A DNA stretch of 64,000 nt from assembly GCF_035825295.1 (NCBI RefSeq), contig NZ_JAYMGI010000002.1:2830001-2894000 (forward strand). Reading direction: 5' to 3'. The translations under genes and the position numbers were made by a program. How positions within the stretch are numbered: position 1 is the stretch's first letter; each line of letters starts with the position of its first letter. Positions 45,725 through 56,472 of this stretch are shown piece after piece. Below the pieces are notes generated by a model. That model worked only from the letters and a program-made list of their open reading frames with translations, ran no database searches and was not told the origin of the DNA. Source of the stretch: Actinacidiphila sp. DG2A-62. Lineage in GTDB: Bacteria; Actinomycetota; Actinomycetes; Streptomycetales; Streptomycetaceae.

Positions 45725-46989
45725 GCCGGCGCGTGGCGGTCACCGGCCTCGGGGTGGTCGCCCCCGGCGGCATAGGCGTCCCCGCCTTCTGGGACCTGCT
45801 GACCGCCGGCCGGACCGCCACCCGCGGCATCACCCTCTTCGACCCCGAGGGCTTCAGGTCGCGGATCGCCGCCGAGTGCGACTTCGACCCGGCGGCGGCC
45901 GGGCTCACCGCCGAGCAGGCCGAACGCTGCGACCGCTACGTGCAGTTCGCGCTCACCGCGGCCCGCGAGGCGGTGCGCGACAGCGGTCTCGACATGGGCG
46001 CGGAGGACCCGTGGCGGATCGGCGCGTCGCTCGGCTCCGCGGTCGGCGGCACCACCCGCCTGGAGCACGACTACGTCGAGGTCAGCGCGTCCGGCCGGCG
46101 GTGGGACGTGACGCACCAGGAGGCCGGGCCGCATCTGCACCGGGCCTTCCAGCCCAGCGCGCTGGCCGCCGAGGTGGCCGCCGACCTGGGCGCGCACGGC
46201 CCGGTGCAGACGGTCTCCACCGGCTGCACCTCCGGCCTGGACGCGGTCGGGCACGCCTTCCACCTGATCCAGGAGGGCCGCGCCGACGTCATCGTGGCCG
46301 GCGCGGCGGACTCCCCCATCTCGCCGATCACGGTGGCCTGTTTCGACGCGATCAAGGCGACCTCGACCCGCAACGACGACCCGGCGCACGCCTCCCGGCC
46401 GTTCGACGCGGACCGCGACGGCTTCGTGCTCGGCGAGGGCGCGGCGGTGCTGCTGCTGGAGGAGTGGGAGCACGCCCGCCGGCGCGGCGCGCGGGTCCAC
46501 TGCGAGCTGCGCGGCTTCGCCACCTTCGGCAACGCCTACCACATGACCGGGCTGACCACCGAGGGCAAGGAGATGTCCCGGGCCATCGACCGCGCGCTGG
46601 CCGACGCGCGGATCGCCCGCGATGGCGTGGACTACGTCAACGCGCACGGCTCGGGCACCAAGCAGAACGACCGGCACGAGACCGCGGCGGTCAAGCGGTC
46701 GCTGGGCGAGCACGCCCGCACGGTGCCGATGAGTTCGATCAAGTCGATGGTCGGCCACTCGCTGGGCGCGATCGGCGCGATCGAACTCGCCGCGTGCGCG
46801 CTGGCGTTGCGGCACGACGTGGTGCCGCCGACCGCCAACTACGACACCCCCGACCCGGAGTGCGACCTGGACTACGTGCCGCGCACCGCCCGGCAGGTCA
46901 GCCTGCGTTCGGTGCTCTCGGTCGGCAGCGGCTTCGGCGGCTTCCAGTCCGCGGTGGTGCTCGCCCACGCCGAGAGGAGCACCCGATGA
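45721..46989 (+). CDS. whiE-ORFIII: Type II PKS ketosynthase alpha
   Basis: This is a 422-residue condensing enzyme that extends the polyketide with malonyl-ACP. It begins [15 protein letters not shown]. The active-site Cys lies in [20 protein letters not shown], and the two His are in [20 protein letters not shown] and [23 protein letters not shown] 45721 overlaps the cupin stop, and its own stop overlaps the chain-length-factor start (ATGA), giving tight stoichiometric coupling of the heterodimer. Confidence 0.96.
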   Translation: MSRRVAVTGLGVVAPGGIGVPAFWDLLTAGRTATRGITLFDPEGFRSRIAAECDFDPAAAGLTAEQAERCDRYVQFALTAAREAVRDSGLDMGAEDPWRIGASLGSAVGGTTRLEHDYVEVSASGRRWDVTHQEAGPHLHRAFQPSALAAEVAADLGAHGPVQTVSTGCTSGLDAVGHAFHLIQEGRADVIVAGAADSPISPITVACFDAIKATSTRNDDPAHASRPFDADRDGFVLGEGAAVLLLEEWEHARRRGARVHCELRGFATFGNAYHMTGLTTEGKEMSRAIDRALADARIARDGVDYVNAHGSGTKQNDRHETAAVKRSLGEHARTVPMSSIKSMVGHSLGAIGAIELAACALALRHDVVPPTANYDTPDPECDLDYVPRTARQVSLRSVLSVGSGFGGFQSAVVLAHAERSTR

Positions 46990-48232
46990 GCGACGACTCC
47001 CGCGAGCGCCGGGCCGTCGTCACCGGCCTCGGCGTGATCGCCCCCAACGGCACGACCGTGGACGCCTTCTGGAAGTCGGTGCTGCGCGGCGTGTCGGTGC
47101 TGGGCCCGGTCACCCGGGAGGGCTGCGCCCACCTGCCGCTCAAGGTCGCCGGCGAGGTGCGGGACTTCGACCCGTCCGCGCTGGTCGACAGCCGGTTCCT
47201 GGTGCAGACCGACCGGTTCAGCCACTTCGCCATGGCCGCGGCCGAACTCGCCCTTGCCGACGCCGCGTTGGCCACCGACCCGGACGACCCGTTCGCGATC
47301 GGCGTGGTCACCGCGGCGGGCAGCGGCGGCGGCGAGTTCGGCCAGGGCGAGCTGCAGCGGCTGTGGGGCCAGGGGCCGTCGTTCGTCGGCCCGTACCAGT
47401 CGATCGCCTGGTTCTACGCGGCCAGCACCGGCCAGATCTCCATCCGCGGCGGCTTCCGCGGCCCCTGCGGGGTGCTCGCCGACGACGAGGCCGGCGGCCT
47501 GGACGCCTTCGCCCACGCCTGGCGCACCCTGCGGCGCGGCACCGACGCGGTGGTGGTCGGCGCCACCGAGGCGCCGCTCGCGCCGTACTCGGTGGTGTGC
47601 CAGCTCGGCTACCCCGAGCTGAGCCTGGCCGAGCACCCGGAGCAGGCCTACCAGCCGTTCACCGTGGACGCCCGCGGCTTCTCCCCGCCGAGGGCGGCGC
47701 GATGTTCGTGCTGGAGGAGGCCGCGGCGGCACGCCGGCGCGGCGCCCGGGCGCGGGCCGAAGTGGCCGGGCACTGCGCCACGTTCACCGGCGGCGGCGAC
47801 TGGGCGGACTCCCGGCAGGGCCTGGCCCGGGCGATCCGCGGCGCGCTGGACGAGGCGGGCTGCTCGGCCCGCGAGATCGACGTGGTCTTCGCCGACGCGC
47901 TGGGCGTGCCGGCCGCCGACCAGGCCGAGGCGCTGGCGCTGGCCGACGCGCTCGGCCCGCACGCGGCCAACGTGCCGGTGACCGCGCCCAAGACCGGTTA
48001 CGGCCGCGCCTACTCCGCCTCCTCCGCGCTGGACGTCGCCACCGCCGTCCTCGCGCTGGAGCACGGCGTGGTGCCGCCCACCCCGAACGTCGCCGAGGTC
48101 CGGCACGACCTCGACGTCGTCACCGGCGAGGCCCGCCCGGCCGCGCTGGAGACCGCGCTCGTGCTCAGCCGCGGCCTGATGGGCGGCAACGCCGCCCTGG
48201 TGCTGCGCCGCGCACCGGGCGACGAGCGCTGA
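46986..48232 (+). CDS. whiE-ORFIV: Type II PKS chain-length factor (ketosynthase beta), with one-base frameshift
   Basis: After correction this is a 415-residue partner of the ketosynthase that sets chain length. It opens [20 protein letters not shown]. The active-site Cys is replaced; the region reads [20 protein letters not shown], with Glu where most chain-length factors have Gln. The frame breaks at the C run 47683-47686: one extra C joins DARGFSP to [20 protein letters not shown], and the remainder ([20 protein letters not shown]) is normal. whiE-type systems make a long (about 24-carbon) chain. Confidence 0.92.
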
Positions 48233-48312
48233 CCGCACACCCCCGAATCCCCCGAATCCCCCGGGTCCCCGCTCCCGCAGGACCTTTCGTCCCCACTGCA
48301 AGGAGAACCACC

Positions 48313-49482
<1,170 letters not shown>

Positions 49483-49525
49483 TCCCGGCCGGCCACGGCC
49501 CGGCGCCGGCCGCGCAGCACGGACT

Positions 49526-49557
49526 CGGCCCGTACCCCTCCCCGGGGGTACGGGCCG
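49526..49557. terminator. Terminator between PKS operon and O-methyltransferase
   Basis: CGGCCCGTACCCC (49526-49538) pairs exactly with GGGGTACGGGCCG (49545-49557) around a 6-base loop, between convergent genes. Confidence 0.92.
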
Positions 49558-49576
49558 ACGTCCGCGCGGGCACGGG

Positions 49577-50707
49577 CTACTTGACGACGACCGCCTCGAA
49601 CGCGTGCAGGTGGCGGTTGACCGGGCGGACCTCGCCGAGCCGCAGCCCGGCCTCGGTGATCAGCGCGCTCAGGCTGCGCCGGGTGTGCTTGGCGCCGCCG
49701 ACGTTCAGCAGGAGCAGCAGGTCCATGGCGGTGGTGAAGCGCATCGAGGGGCTGTCGTCGACCAGGTTCTCGATCACCAGCACCCGGGCGCCGGGCTCGG
49801 CGGCGGCCACCACGTTGGCCAGCGTGGCGCGGGTGCTGGCGTCGTCCCATTCCAGGATGTTCTTGATGACGTAGAGGTCCGCGGCCACCGGCACGGACTG
49901 CCGGCAGTCCCCGGCGACGACGGTGGCCCGGTCGGCGAGCGCGCCGCCCTCGCGCAGCCGCGGGTCGCAGCCGGCCACCACGGCGGGCAGGTCGAGCAGC
50001 GTGCCGCGCAGGTCGGGCCGGGTCTCCAGCAGCGCGGCCAGCGCCAGGCCCTGGCCGCCGCCGATGTCGGCGATCGAGGCGACGCCGGTGAGGTCGGCGT
50101 AGCCGGCGAGGTCGGCGGCGGCCTGCCGGCTGGAGGCGGTCATCGCGCGGTCGAACACGCGGGCCGACTCGCCGCCGTCGGTGTGCAGGTAGTCGAAGAA
50201 GCCCTTGCCGAAGGCGTCGGGGAACACCGCGCGGCCCGAGCGGACCGCGTCCTCCAGCCGCGGCCACACCTGCCAGGTCCACGGCTCGGTGCACCACAGC
50301 GCGATGTCGCGCAGGCTGCCCTGGGCGTCCTGGCGCAGCAGCCGGGACATCTCGGTGTGCGCCCACCGGCCGTCGTCGGTCTCGGCGAACAGCCCGTGGC
50401 TGGCGAGCGCGAGCAGCAGCCGGCGCAGCGGCCCGGGTTGCGCGCCGACCGCGCGGGCGAGGTCCTCGGCGGCGGCGGGCGCGTCGCCCAGCGCGTCGGC
50501 GAGGCCGAGCCCGGCGGCGGCGCGGACGGCCGCGGCGGGGGCGGCGCCGAACACGATCTCGCGCAGCCGCATCGAGGCTCCGGGATCGGGCGTACGGGCG
50601 CGGTCGCCGTCGGCGGTACGGGGGTCGTCGGCGCGGTCGGGCGCGCGGTCGTCGGAGGTGCGGTCGTCGGAGGTGCGGTCGTCGGGCGCGGGTGGCGCGG
50701 TGGTCAT
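49577..50707 (-). CDS. SAM-dependent O-methyltransferase
   Basis: This is a 376-residue methyltransferase of the type that modifies aromatic polyketides (DnrK/TcmN C-terminal class). It has an N-terminal dimerisation region (FGAAPAAAVRAAAGLGLADA, PLRRLLLALASHGLFAE), the SAM loop VASIADIGGGQGLALAALLE and the catalytic-region stretch VIKNILEWDDASTRATLANV, where the usual His of HDW is Glu. The first 45 residues contain a repeated Asp-Arg-Thr-Ser unit (DDRTSDDRTSDDR). It converges with the PKS operon, so it probably methylates the pigment. The core S. coelicolor whiE set lacks such a gene at this spot as far as I recall. Confidence 0.88.
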   Translation of the reverse strand: MTTAPPAPDDRTSDDRTSDDRAPDRADDPRTADGDRARTPDPGASMRLREIVFGAAPAAAVRAAAGLGLADALGDAPAAAEDLARAVGAQPGPLRRLLLALASHGLFAETDDGRWAHTEMSRLLRQDAQGSLRDIALWCTEPWTWQVWPRLEDAVRSGRAVFPDAFGKGFFDYLHTDGGESARVFDRAMTASSRQAAADLAGYADLTGVASIADIGGGQGLALAALLETRPDLRGTLLDLPAVVAGCDPRLREGGALADRATVVAGDCRQSVPVAADLYVIKNILEWDDASTRATLANVVAAAEPGARVLVIENLVDDSPSMRFTTAMDLLLLLNVGGAKHTRRSLSALITEAGLRLGEVRPVNRHLHAFEAVVVK

Positions 50708-50872
50708 GGCGCCGCCTTTCTCAGCGGGGGCGGGACGGGCGGGAACGGAACGGGAACGGGAACAGGAGCGAGAACCGGGACGGGGGCCCGAGTGGGTACG
50801 GGTCCGGTCCGGGGGTGCGTACCGGCCCGGGATGGTGGCGGCGGTCGGCGCCGCGCCTGCCGGGCCGGAGGG

Positions 50873-52102
50873 TCAGCAGTGGCCGGCGGGCAGGGAGACC
50901 GCGCAGGCGTTGCCGGTGAACGTGTTGCCCTTGCCGGTGTCGCGGTCGGCGATGTCGGCGGGGCCGTTGCCGGTCATGACGTTGTCGCGCACGACGTTGT
51001 CGGTGTTCGGGATGCCGACGAAGCTGTGGAAGAGCACGACGCCGCCGGACATCGGCGCGGCGCCGGTGTTGCCGGTGATCGTGTTGCCCTCGACGACGGT
51101 GTCCTCGACGCCGGTCAGCACGATGCCGGAGCCCTGGACGTAGGGCAGCCGGCTGGTGGCGGCGCAGTACTTGGTGTTGCCGGTCACCGCGTTGCCGCGC
51201 AGCGTCAGGTGGCCCCCGCGCGGCACGCCCTCGTCGCCGACGACGAACATGCCGGCGCAGTTGCCGCCGGCCGCGTTGGCCTCGACGGTCAGGTCGCGGA
51301 CGCGGCGCAGCACGACGCCCATCTTGTTGCCGGTCAGCGCGTTGCCGGCGATCTGCGCGCCCGCGGTGTCCAGTGCGCCGCCCTCCTCGCTGACGGCGTT
51401 GGCCAGCAGGATGCCGGCCTCGCCGTTGTCCCGGGCGGCGTTGCCGGTGAAGCGGGCGCCGGTCGACTTCTCCTGCGCGATGCCGTACTGGCCGTTGCCC
51501 TCGCTGACCACGCCCTCGACGGTGAGGGCGTCGGCGCGGGTGGCCCAGATGCCGTAGCGGGCGAAGCCGGAGACCGTGAGCGCCTCCACCCGCACGTCCG
51601 AGGCGCCGCTGACCGCGATCCCGGTGTCCGCCGCCGCGCCGGTCGCGCCCTGCGGCGGGCTCAGCGTCACCTGCCCGGCGCCGGTCCCCCGCAGGGTCAG
51701 CCGCGGCACGCGGACCGTGATGTTCTGCCGGTAGACGCCGGGCTGCAACTCGACGGTGTCCCCCGGCCGGGCGGCGTCGACGGCCGCTTGGACGGACTGG
51801 TCCGGCCCGACGCGACGGACCACGGCGGCGGCGCGGCCCCGCCCGCCCGAGCCGCCCCGCGCGGTGGCCGGGCTTCCGTGCGCGGCCCGCGCGGTGGCCG
51901 TCACCTGACCGGTCGTCATGTCCGCGTGGGCGGCCGGCGTCGCGTGGCCGGTCGTCGTGTCCGCGTGGGCGGTCGGCGTCGCGTGGCCGGTCGTCGTGTC
52001 CGCGTGGGCGGTCGGCGTCGCCAGGGCCGTGGCCGCGGCGAGGCCGGCCGCCACGGTCATCGCGAGCCGGCGCGGCCGGGGCGTCACCTGTCGAGAAGTC
52101 AT
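50873..52102 (-). CDS. Secreted right-handed beta-helix protein
   Basis: This is a 409-residue exported protein. ATG 52102 begins a signal peptide (LAMTVAAGLAAATALATPTA) whose end is tandemly repeated. Then come an unstructured segment and a parallel beta-helix: SVQAAVDAARPGDTVELQPG (typical first coil), GVYRQNITVRVPRLTLRGTG, and many turns rich in NAVTGNT, NTITGNTGAA and NVMTGNGPADI. Two Cys near the C-terminus (NACAVSLPAGHC) may form a disulphide. Such proteins bind or cleave polysaccharides; no catalytic residues of a named lyase family were recognised. Confidence 0.85.
   Translation of the reverse strand: MTSRQVTPRPRRLAMTVAAGLAAATALATPTAHADTTTGHATPTAHADTTTGHATPAAHADMTTGQVTATARAAHGSPATARGGSGGRGRAAAVVRRVGPDQSVQAAVDAARPGDTVELQPGVYRQNITVRVPRLTLRGTGAGQVTLSPPQGATGAAADTGIAVSGASDVRVEALTVSGFARYGIWATRADALTVEGVVSEGNGQYGIAQEKSTGARFTGNAARDNGEAGILLANAVSEEGGALDTAGAQIAGNALTGNKMGVVLRRVRDLTVEANAAGGNCAGMFVVGDEGVPRGGHLTLRGNAVTGNTKYCAATSRLPYVQGSGIVLTGVEDTVVEGNTITGNTGAAPMSGGVVLFHSFVGIPNTDNVVRDNVMTGNGPADIADRDTGKGNTFTGNACAVSLPAGHC
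51906..52022 (-). repeat. 39-bp in-gene repeat, three copies
   Basis: Copies have a period of exactly 39 bases (TCCGCGTGGGCGG occurs at 51921 as TCCGCGTGGGCGG, again at 51960 and 51999). Each encodes 13 residues of the form TPTAHADTTTGHA, so the AHA signal-peptidase site is present three times. Confidence 0.92.
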
Positions 52103-52625
52103 CAGCGCATCCGCTTTCGCCAGCAACCACCTACGTGCACCACGCAGGACGCGCCGCACCGGCCCGCGTTCCGACGCTAAGTTCCCCCCACCCCACCCGC
52201 CACACCTGTACCCCCGCGCGGGATCCCCCCTCCCCCGGAAGGCCCCGCCCCTCCCCCCGCACCACCCCGGGCACACCCCGCACCGCGCGCGCGGAGCGAC
52301 GGAGGCCGCGGCCTCCACCCCGGGGAGCGGCGCGCGAGCGGTCCTGCCGACGCAGCGGGCGTAAGCGGCGCGGCCCACGCGGCCGGCGCACCCCGCGCCG
52401 CCCGCGCGGTCGCAGGAGGCCGCGCCTCCTTCACTCCGCCGCCGCGGCGGGACGCGGGACGGCGCAGGCCTGCGGTGCCGAACCGACCGCACCCGCCGCA
52501 CGGGAACGCCAAGCGCAACGCGACCGCACCCGCCGCACGGGACCGCACGGCGCACCCCCCGCGCGAGTCCACCCGCACCGCCCCGGCCGGGCGCACCACC
52601 GCGAAGCCCAGCGGCAGGCGACGCC
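52103..52625. other. Intergenic region, beta-helix promoter side
   Basis: This region of 523 bases lies between the histidine kinase end and the beta-helix start, both on the minus strand. It is unusually C-rich near 52180-52280 (CCCC runs) and lacks a recognisable gene, RNA or terminator hairpin. The beta-helix promoter must lie here. Confidence 0.5.
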
Positions 52626-54134
52626 TCACGCGTGGCGCGACGGCCGTCGCAAGGAGGCGGCGCGGGCCGGCGGGGTCGGCGGGCGCCGCGCCAGGTAGAC
52701 CCGGATCTCGGCGCCGCCGAGCACGCTGCGGCCGACCGCGACATCGCCCCCCGTGGATTCCGCGACGCGCCGCACGATGTCCAGGCCGAGCCCGGTGGAG
52801 CCCTGCCCGCCGTCGCCGTGGCCGCGGCGCACCGCCGCGTCCGGGTCCGCGACGCCCGGCCCCGCGTCGGAGACCAGCACGATCACCGCGTCGTCGGAAC
52901 TGTGCACGTCCACCGCGAACGCGGTCCCCTCCGGCGTGTGCCGGAAGACGTTGCCGAGCATCGCGTCGAGCGCCGCGGCCAGCTCCGCCCGTCCGACCGG
53001 CACCCGGGCCGGCCGGTCCGCGCCCGCCGTGGACACCGAGCGGCCCTCGTCCTCCGCGAGCGCGGACCAGAACGCCATCCGCTCGCGGATCACCTCCGCC
53101 GCGTCGCAGCCCGTGGCCGCGGTGACCGGCGCGCGCTGCTCCCGCGCGGTGCGGATGATCTGGTCGACCTCGCGCTCCAGTTGGGCGACCGCCGCCCGCG
53201 TCTGGTCGGCGGCGGGACCGTCGCCCAGGGACGCGGCGTTGAGCCGCAGCACGGTCAGCGGCGTCCGCAGCCGGTGCGACAGGTCGGCGGCCAGCTCCCG
53301 CTCGTTGGCCAGCAGCCGCACCACCCGGTCGGCCATCGCGTTGAACGCCGCGGCGGCGGCCCGCAGTTCGCCGGGACCGTCCTCGGGGACGCGTACCTCC
53401 AGCTCGCCCTCGCCCAGCCGGTGGGCCGCGCCGGCCAGTCGTACCGCGGGCCGGATCATGCGCGCGCCGAGCCGGTCGGCGATGGCCACCGAGCCGATGA
53501 TCAGCGCGAGCCCGACCCCGGCCAGCACCATCCACGCGGTGGCCACGCCGCGCGTGACGTCCGCGGAGGGCACGAACACCTCGACCACCGCGGTGGTCGT
53601 GCTGACCGCGGTGGGCCGCAGCAGCGCGTACCCGCCGGGCACCCGCACCGTCGCCGCCTCGCCGCGGCGCGCCGCCCGGTCCAGGTCGGCGCGCGGCGCG
53701 TGGTGGGTGCCGAGGTCGACCGCGGGGACGCCGTCCGAGGCGGGTACGAGCACGGCGATGCGGTTCTCCGCGCCGGCCTGCGTGGTGGCCAGCGCCCGGT
53801 CGAGCGGGGCGCGGTCGGTGGTGATCGCGAGCGCCGGCGCGACCGCGGCGGCCTGCCGTTCGGCGTTGGTCAGCGCGCGGTCGCGGGCCAGCTCCTTGAC
53901 GACCAGGCCGAGCGGCACGGCGAAGGCGATGACGACCATGGCGGTCACCGCGAGGCTGACCCGGATCAGCGACCAGCGCATGCCCCACCGGTGGCCGCGT
54001 TCCCGCTCACCGCCCTGGTCCCGCCCGGCGTCCCGTTCCGGGCCGGGTCCGCCGCCGCGGCCGGGGTCGCGGCCGCGGCCGGGGTCCCGTCTGCCGCCGC
54101 GGGGGTCGCCGTGCGGTCTGGCCCGGCGGCTCAC
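52626..54134 (-). CDS. Sensor histidine kinase
   Basis: This is a two-pass membrane sensor kinase: TM1 (RVSLAVTAMVVIAFAVPLGL), an extracellular domain of about 110 residues, TM2 (TAWMVLAGVGLALIIGSVAI), a HAMP linker, HisKA with phospho-His in LAADLSHRLRTPLTVLRL, then HATPase with N-box MLGNVFRHTPEGTAF, VSDAGPGV and GSTGLGLDIVRRVAE. GTG 54134 overlaps the response-regulator stop (GTGA), implying coupling and 502 residues. It would add a 51-residue Arg/Gly/Asp/Pro-repeat tail before MRWSLIRV; ATG 53981 is the alternative start. The signal is unknown. Confidence 0.9.
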   Translation of the reverse strand: MSRRARPHGDPRGGRRDPGRGRDPGRGGGPGPERDAGRDQGGERERGHRWGMRWSLIRVSLAVTAMVVIAFAVPLGLVVKELARDRALTNAERQAAAVAPALAITTDRAPLDRALATTQAGAENRIAVLVPASDGVPAVDLGTHHAPRADLDRAARRGEAATVRVPGGYALLRPTAVSTTTAVVEVFVPSADVTRGVATAWMVLAGVGLALIIGSVAIADRLGARMIRPAVRLAGAAHRLGEGELEVRVPEDGPGELRAAAAAFNAMADRVVRLLANERELAADLSHRLRTPLTVLRLNAASLGDGPAADQTRAAVAQLEREVDQIIRTAREQRAPVTAATGCDAAEVIRERMAFWSALAEDEGRSVSTAGADRPARVPVGRAELAAALDAMLGNVFRHTPEGTAFAVDVHSSDDAVIVLVSDAGPGVADPDAAVRRGHGDGGQGSTGLGLDIVRRVAESTGGDVAVGRSVLGGAEIRVYLARRPPTPPARAASLRRPSRHA

Positions 54135-54826
54135 GCCGGGGGCTCCAGCTTGACGCCCACGCCGCGCAGCGTGTGCAGATAGCGCGGCCGGGCCGCGGTC
54201 TCGCCGAGCTTGCGGCGCAGCCACGACAGGTGCACGTCGATCGTCTGGTCGTCGCCGTACGACTGCTGCCACACCTCGGCGAGCAGCTCGCGCCGGGCGA
54301 CCACCACGCCGGGCCGCGCGGCCAGGAACGTCAGCAGGTCGAACTCCCGCCGGGTCAGGTCCAGCGGCACGCCGTCCAGCGCGGCCTGCCGCCTGCGGAC
54401 GTCGATCTGCAGGCCGCCGACGCGTATCAGCTGCTCCTCCGCGGCCGGGCCGGCGCCGGCCCGGCCGCGGGCGCGGCGCAGCACCGCGTCCAGCCGGGCG
54501 GACAGGTGCGCGACGGAGAACGGCTTCACCAGGTAGTCGTCGGCGCCGGCGTTGAGCAGGCGGACGATCTCCGCCTCGTCGTCCCGCGCGGTCGCCACGA
54601 TGACGGGCACGTCGCTCAGGCCGCGGAGCATCTTCAGCGCCTCCGAGCCGTCCAGGTCGGGCAGGCCGAGGTCCAGGATCACGACGTCGAAGCCGAACTG
54701 GGCGACTTCGCGGAGCGCTTCCAGCGCGGTGCCGACGCTGCGGACGGTGTGGGCGGCGTCGGTCAGGTGCCGGATCAGGGCGGAGCGGACGAAATGGTCG
54801 TCCTCGACGACGAGCACGCTTGGCAT
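54131..54826 (-). CDS. OmpR-family response regulator
   Basis: This is a 231-residue regulator. The receiver domain has VLVVEDDHFVRSALIRHL, phospho-acceptor Asp in VVILDLGLPDLDGSEAL, Thr in VPVIVATARDD and Lys in DDYLVKPFSVAHL. The winged-helix effector follows: LDLTRREFDLLTFLAARPG, QTIDVHLSWLRRKLGE, YLHTLRGVGVKLEPPA. It is cotranscribed with the kinase. Targets may include the adjacent beta-helix gene (position only). Confidence 0.95.
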   Translation of the reverse strand: MPSVLVVEDDHFVRSALIRHLTDAAHTVRSVGTALEALREVAQFGFDVVILDLGLPDLDGSEALKMLRGLSDVPVIVATARDDEAEIVRLLNAGADDYLVKPFSVAHLSARLDAVLRRARGRAGAGPAAEEQLIRVGGLQIDVRRRQAALDGVPLDLTRREFDLLTFLAARPGVVVARRELLAEVWQQSYGDDQTIDVHLSWLRRKLGETAARPRYLHTLRGVGVKLEPPA

Positions 54827-54932
54827 GCGCGCAACCTATCGCCTCCGGCGCGACCGCCCCCATCCCCGTCTGCCCCGACGCGGCCGGGAGCGGGTTGGGC
54901 GGCGTCCGGCGTCCAAGGGGGCCGGGCGGAAG

Positions 54933-55484
54933 CTAGTTCTCGTACGTCGTGACCTCGGGGGGGTGGCCGTTCCAGGTGCAGGAGACCGTGGAGGCGCGGT
55001 CGCCGGACGCGGACGTGAAGGTGACGCGGAGCCACTGGTCGGCGTAGGGCGTCCAGACGCTCATCTGCCAGCCGGACTCGGGCGTCGCGGAGACGAGCGA
55101 CGCCGCGTCGGCGTCGAGGGAGAGCACCACGCGCCCGCCGCCCACGGTGTACGCGTGCACCTCGCCGGAGGAGGCCGGGGAGGTGGGGGCCGCGGGGGTC
55201 GTCGGGGCCGGCGCGCGCGTGGTGGTCGCCGACGCGCTGGGCCTCGGCGTGCCCGTGGCCGTGTGCCGGGGCGTGGGGCTCGGCGACGGGCCGGTCGTGC
55301 CGGGCCGGGGCGACGGCCGCTGCGTCGCCGAGATCTGCGGCGGCAGCGTCGTCGTGATCGGCATCGCCCGCGGCGGGTCGTACGCGGTGCTGCGCAGCAC
55401 GGACCGCACTCCGAACCAGGACAACGTGACGGCCGCCGCCGTCGCCGCTGCCCAGGCACCCGCATGCATCAGCCCACGCCGCAC
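54933..55484 (-). CDS. Small membrane-anchored hypothetical protein
   Basis: This is a 183-residue protein with an N-terminal hydrophobic segment (HAGAWAAATAAAVTLSWFGV), a Pro/Thr/Ser-rich stalk and a compact C-terminal domain (VHAYTVGGGRVVLSLDADAA, GWQMSVWTPYADQWLRVTFT, STVSCTWNGHPPEVTTYEN). The start is GTG 55484; ATG 55469 is possible. The pattern fits an extracytoplasmic small beta domain on a tether. I recognise it as a conserved streptomycete hypothetical without known function. Confidence 0.78.
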   Translation of the reverse strand: MRRGLMHAGAWAAATAAAVTLSWFGVRSVLRSTAYDPPRAMPITTTLPPQISATQRPSPRPGTTGPSPSPTPRHTATGTPRPSASATTTRAPAPTTPAAPTSPASSGEVHAYTVGGGRVVLSLDADAASLVSATPESGWQMSVWTPYADQWLRVTFTSASGDRASTVSCTWNGHPPEVTTYEN

Positions 55485-55529
55485 GCTGCCATCCTGTCAC
55501 GCCCGGCCGCGGCGCCCCGCCGCGGCCGG

Positions 55530-56372
55530 TCAGTCGGGGAACACCCCCGGCGGCGGGGCCGGCGAGCGGACCGCCGCCGCGTCGGCCACCGGGGGCGCGC
55601 CGGCGGCGAAGTCGACCAGCGCGGCGCCGTGCTCGACGCGGCCGGGATGCGGGTCGGTGGCCACCCGCCGGGTGAACTCGGCCACCGGCAGCGGCTCGTC
55701 GGAGGCGACCAGCACGAGGTTGCCGAAGCGCTTGCCGCGCAGCACCGCGGGGTCGGCGGCGAGGGCGACGTCGCCGAACGCGGCGCGCGCGGTGGCGATC
55801 TGACCGCGGACGAAGGCGAGCGGGCCGCCGTCGGCGAGGTTGGCGGCGTACCAGCCGCCGGGGCGCAGCCGGCGGCGCACCTCGGCGAGGAACTCCGTGC
55901 TGGTCAGGTGCGCGGGGGTACGGGCGCCGGCGAACACGTCCGCGACGACGAGGTCGGCCTGGCCCTCGGGGAGCCGGGCGAGGCCGGCGCGGGCGTCGTC
56001 GCCGCGGACCTTGATGCGCCAGCCGCGGTCCCACGGCAGCTCCGCGCGGACGAACTCCGTCAGGGCGGCGTCGACCTCCACGACCTGCTGGGTCGAGCGG
56101 GGCCGGGTGTGCGCGGTGTACCGCGCGAGGGTCACCGCGCCGCCGCCCAGGTGCACGGCGCGCAGCGGGCGTCCGGGCGGCGCGGCGAGGTCCACGAGGT
56201 GGCCGAGGCGGCGCTGGTACGCGAAGGTCAGCTCCGCGGGGTCCGCGAGGTTCACGTGCGACTGCGGTGCGCCGTCCACGTACAGGGTCCAGCCCTGCGC
56301 GTTGTCCCGGTCCGCCCGCAGCTCCGCGGTGCCGCTGCGCTTGCTCTCCCGCACCGCCCTCTTCCTCGCCAC
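55530..56372 (-). CDS. Spermidine-synthase-like methyltransferase-fold protein
   Basis: This is a 280-residue protein of the polyamine-synthase/class I methyltransferase fold. The nucleotide-binding loop reads RAVHLGGGAVTLARYTAHTR with the acidic residue in QVVEVDAALTEFVRAELPWD, and DLVVADVFAGARTPAHLTST follows. Such stand-alone actinobacterial proteins are annotated as fused or SpeE-like and their substrates are mostly unknown. GTG 56372 (MARKRAVRES) is the start; upstream in-frame sequence is the repeat array and is rejected as coding. Confidence 0.85.
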   Translation of the reverse strand: MARKRAVRESKRSGTAELRADRDNAQGWTLYVDGAPQSHVNLADPAELTFAYQRRLGHLVDLAAPPGRPLRAVHLGGGAVTLARYTAHTRPRSTQQVVEVDAALTEFVRAELPWDRGWRIKVRGDDARAGLARLPEGQADLVVADVFAGARTPAHLTSTEFLAEVRRRLRPGGWYAANLADGGPLAFVRGQIATARAAFGDVALAADPAVLRGKRFGNLVLVASDEPLPVAEFTRRVATDPHPGRVEHGAALVDFAAGAPPVADAAAVRSPAPPPGVFPD

Positions 56373-56472
56373 ACCCCCATTCTGCGCCCCCGGCCGCGCC
56401 GCACTCCCCTCCACGGGTCTGCCCGTCCCAACCGGCCACGCGTCTGCCCCGTCCTCGCCGTGCCCGCCCGCC

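Noticed and set aside
52135..52698. Plus-strand frame in the beta-helix/kinase gap
   Set aside because: Translation is Arg/Pro-rich without conserved features, lacks a convincing RBS and overlaps the kinase 3' end.
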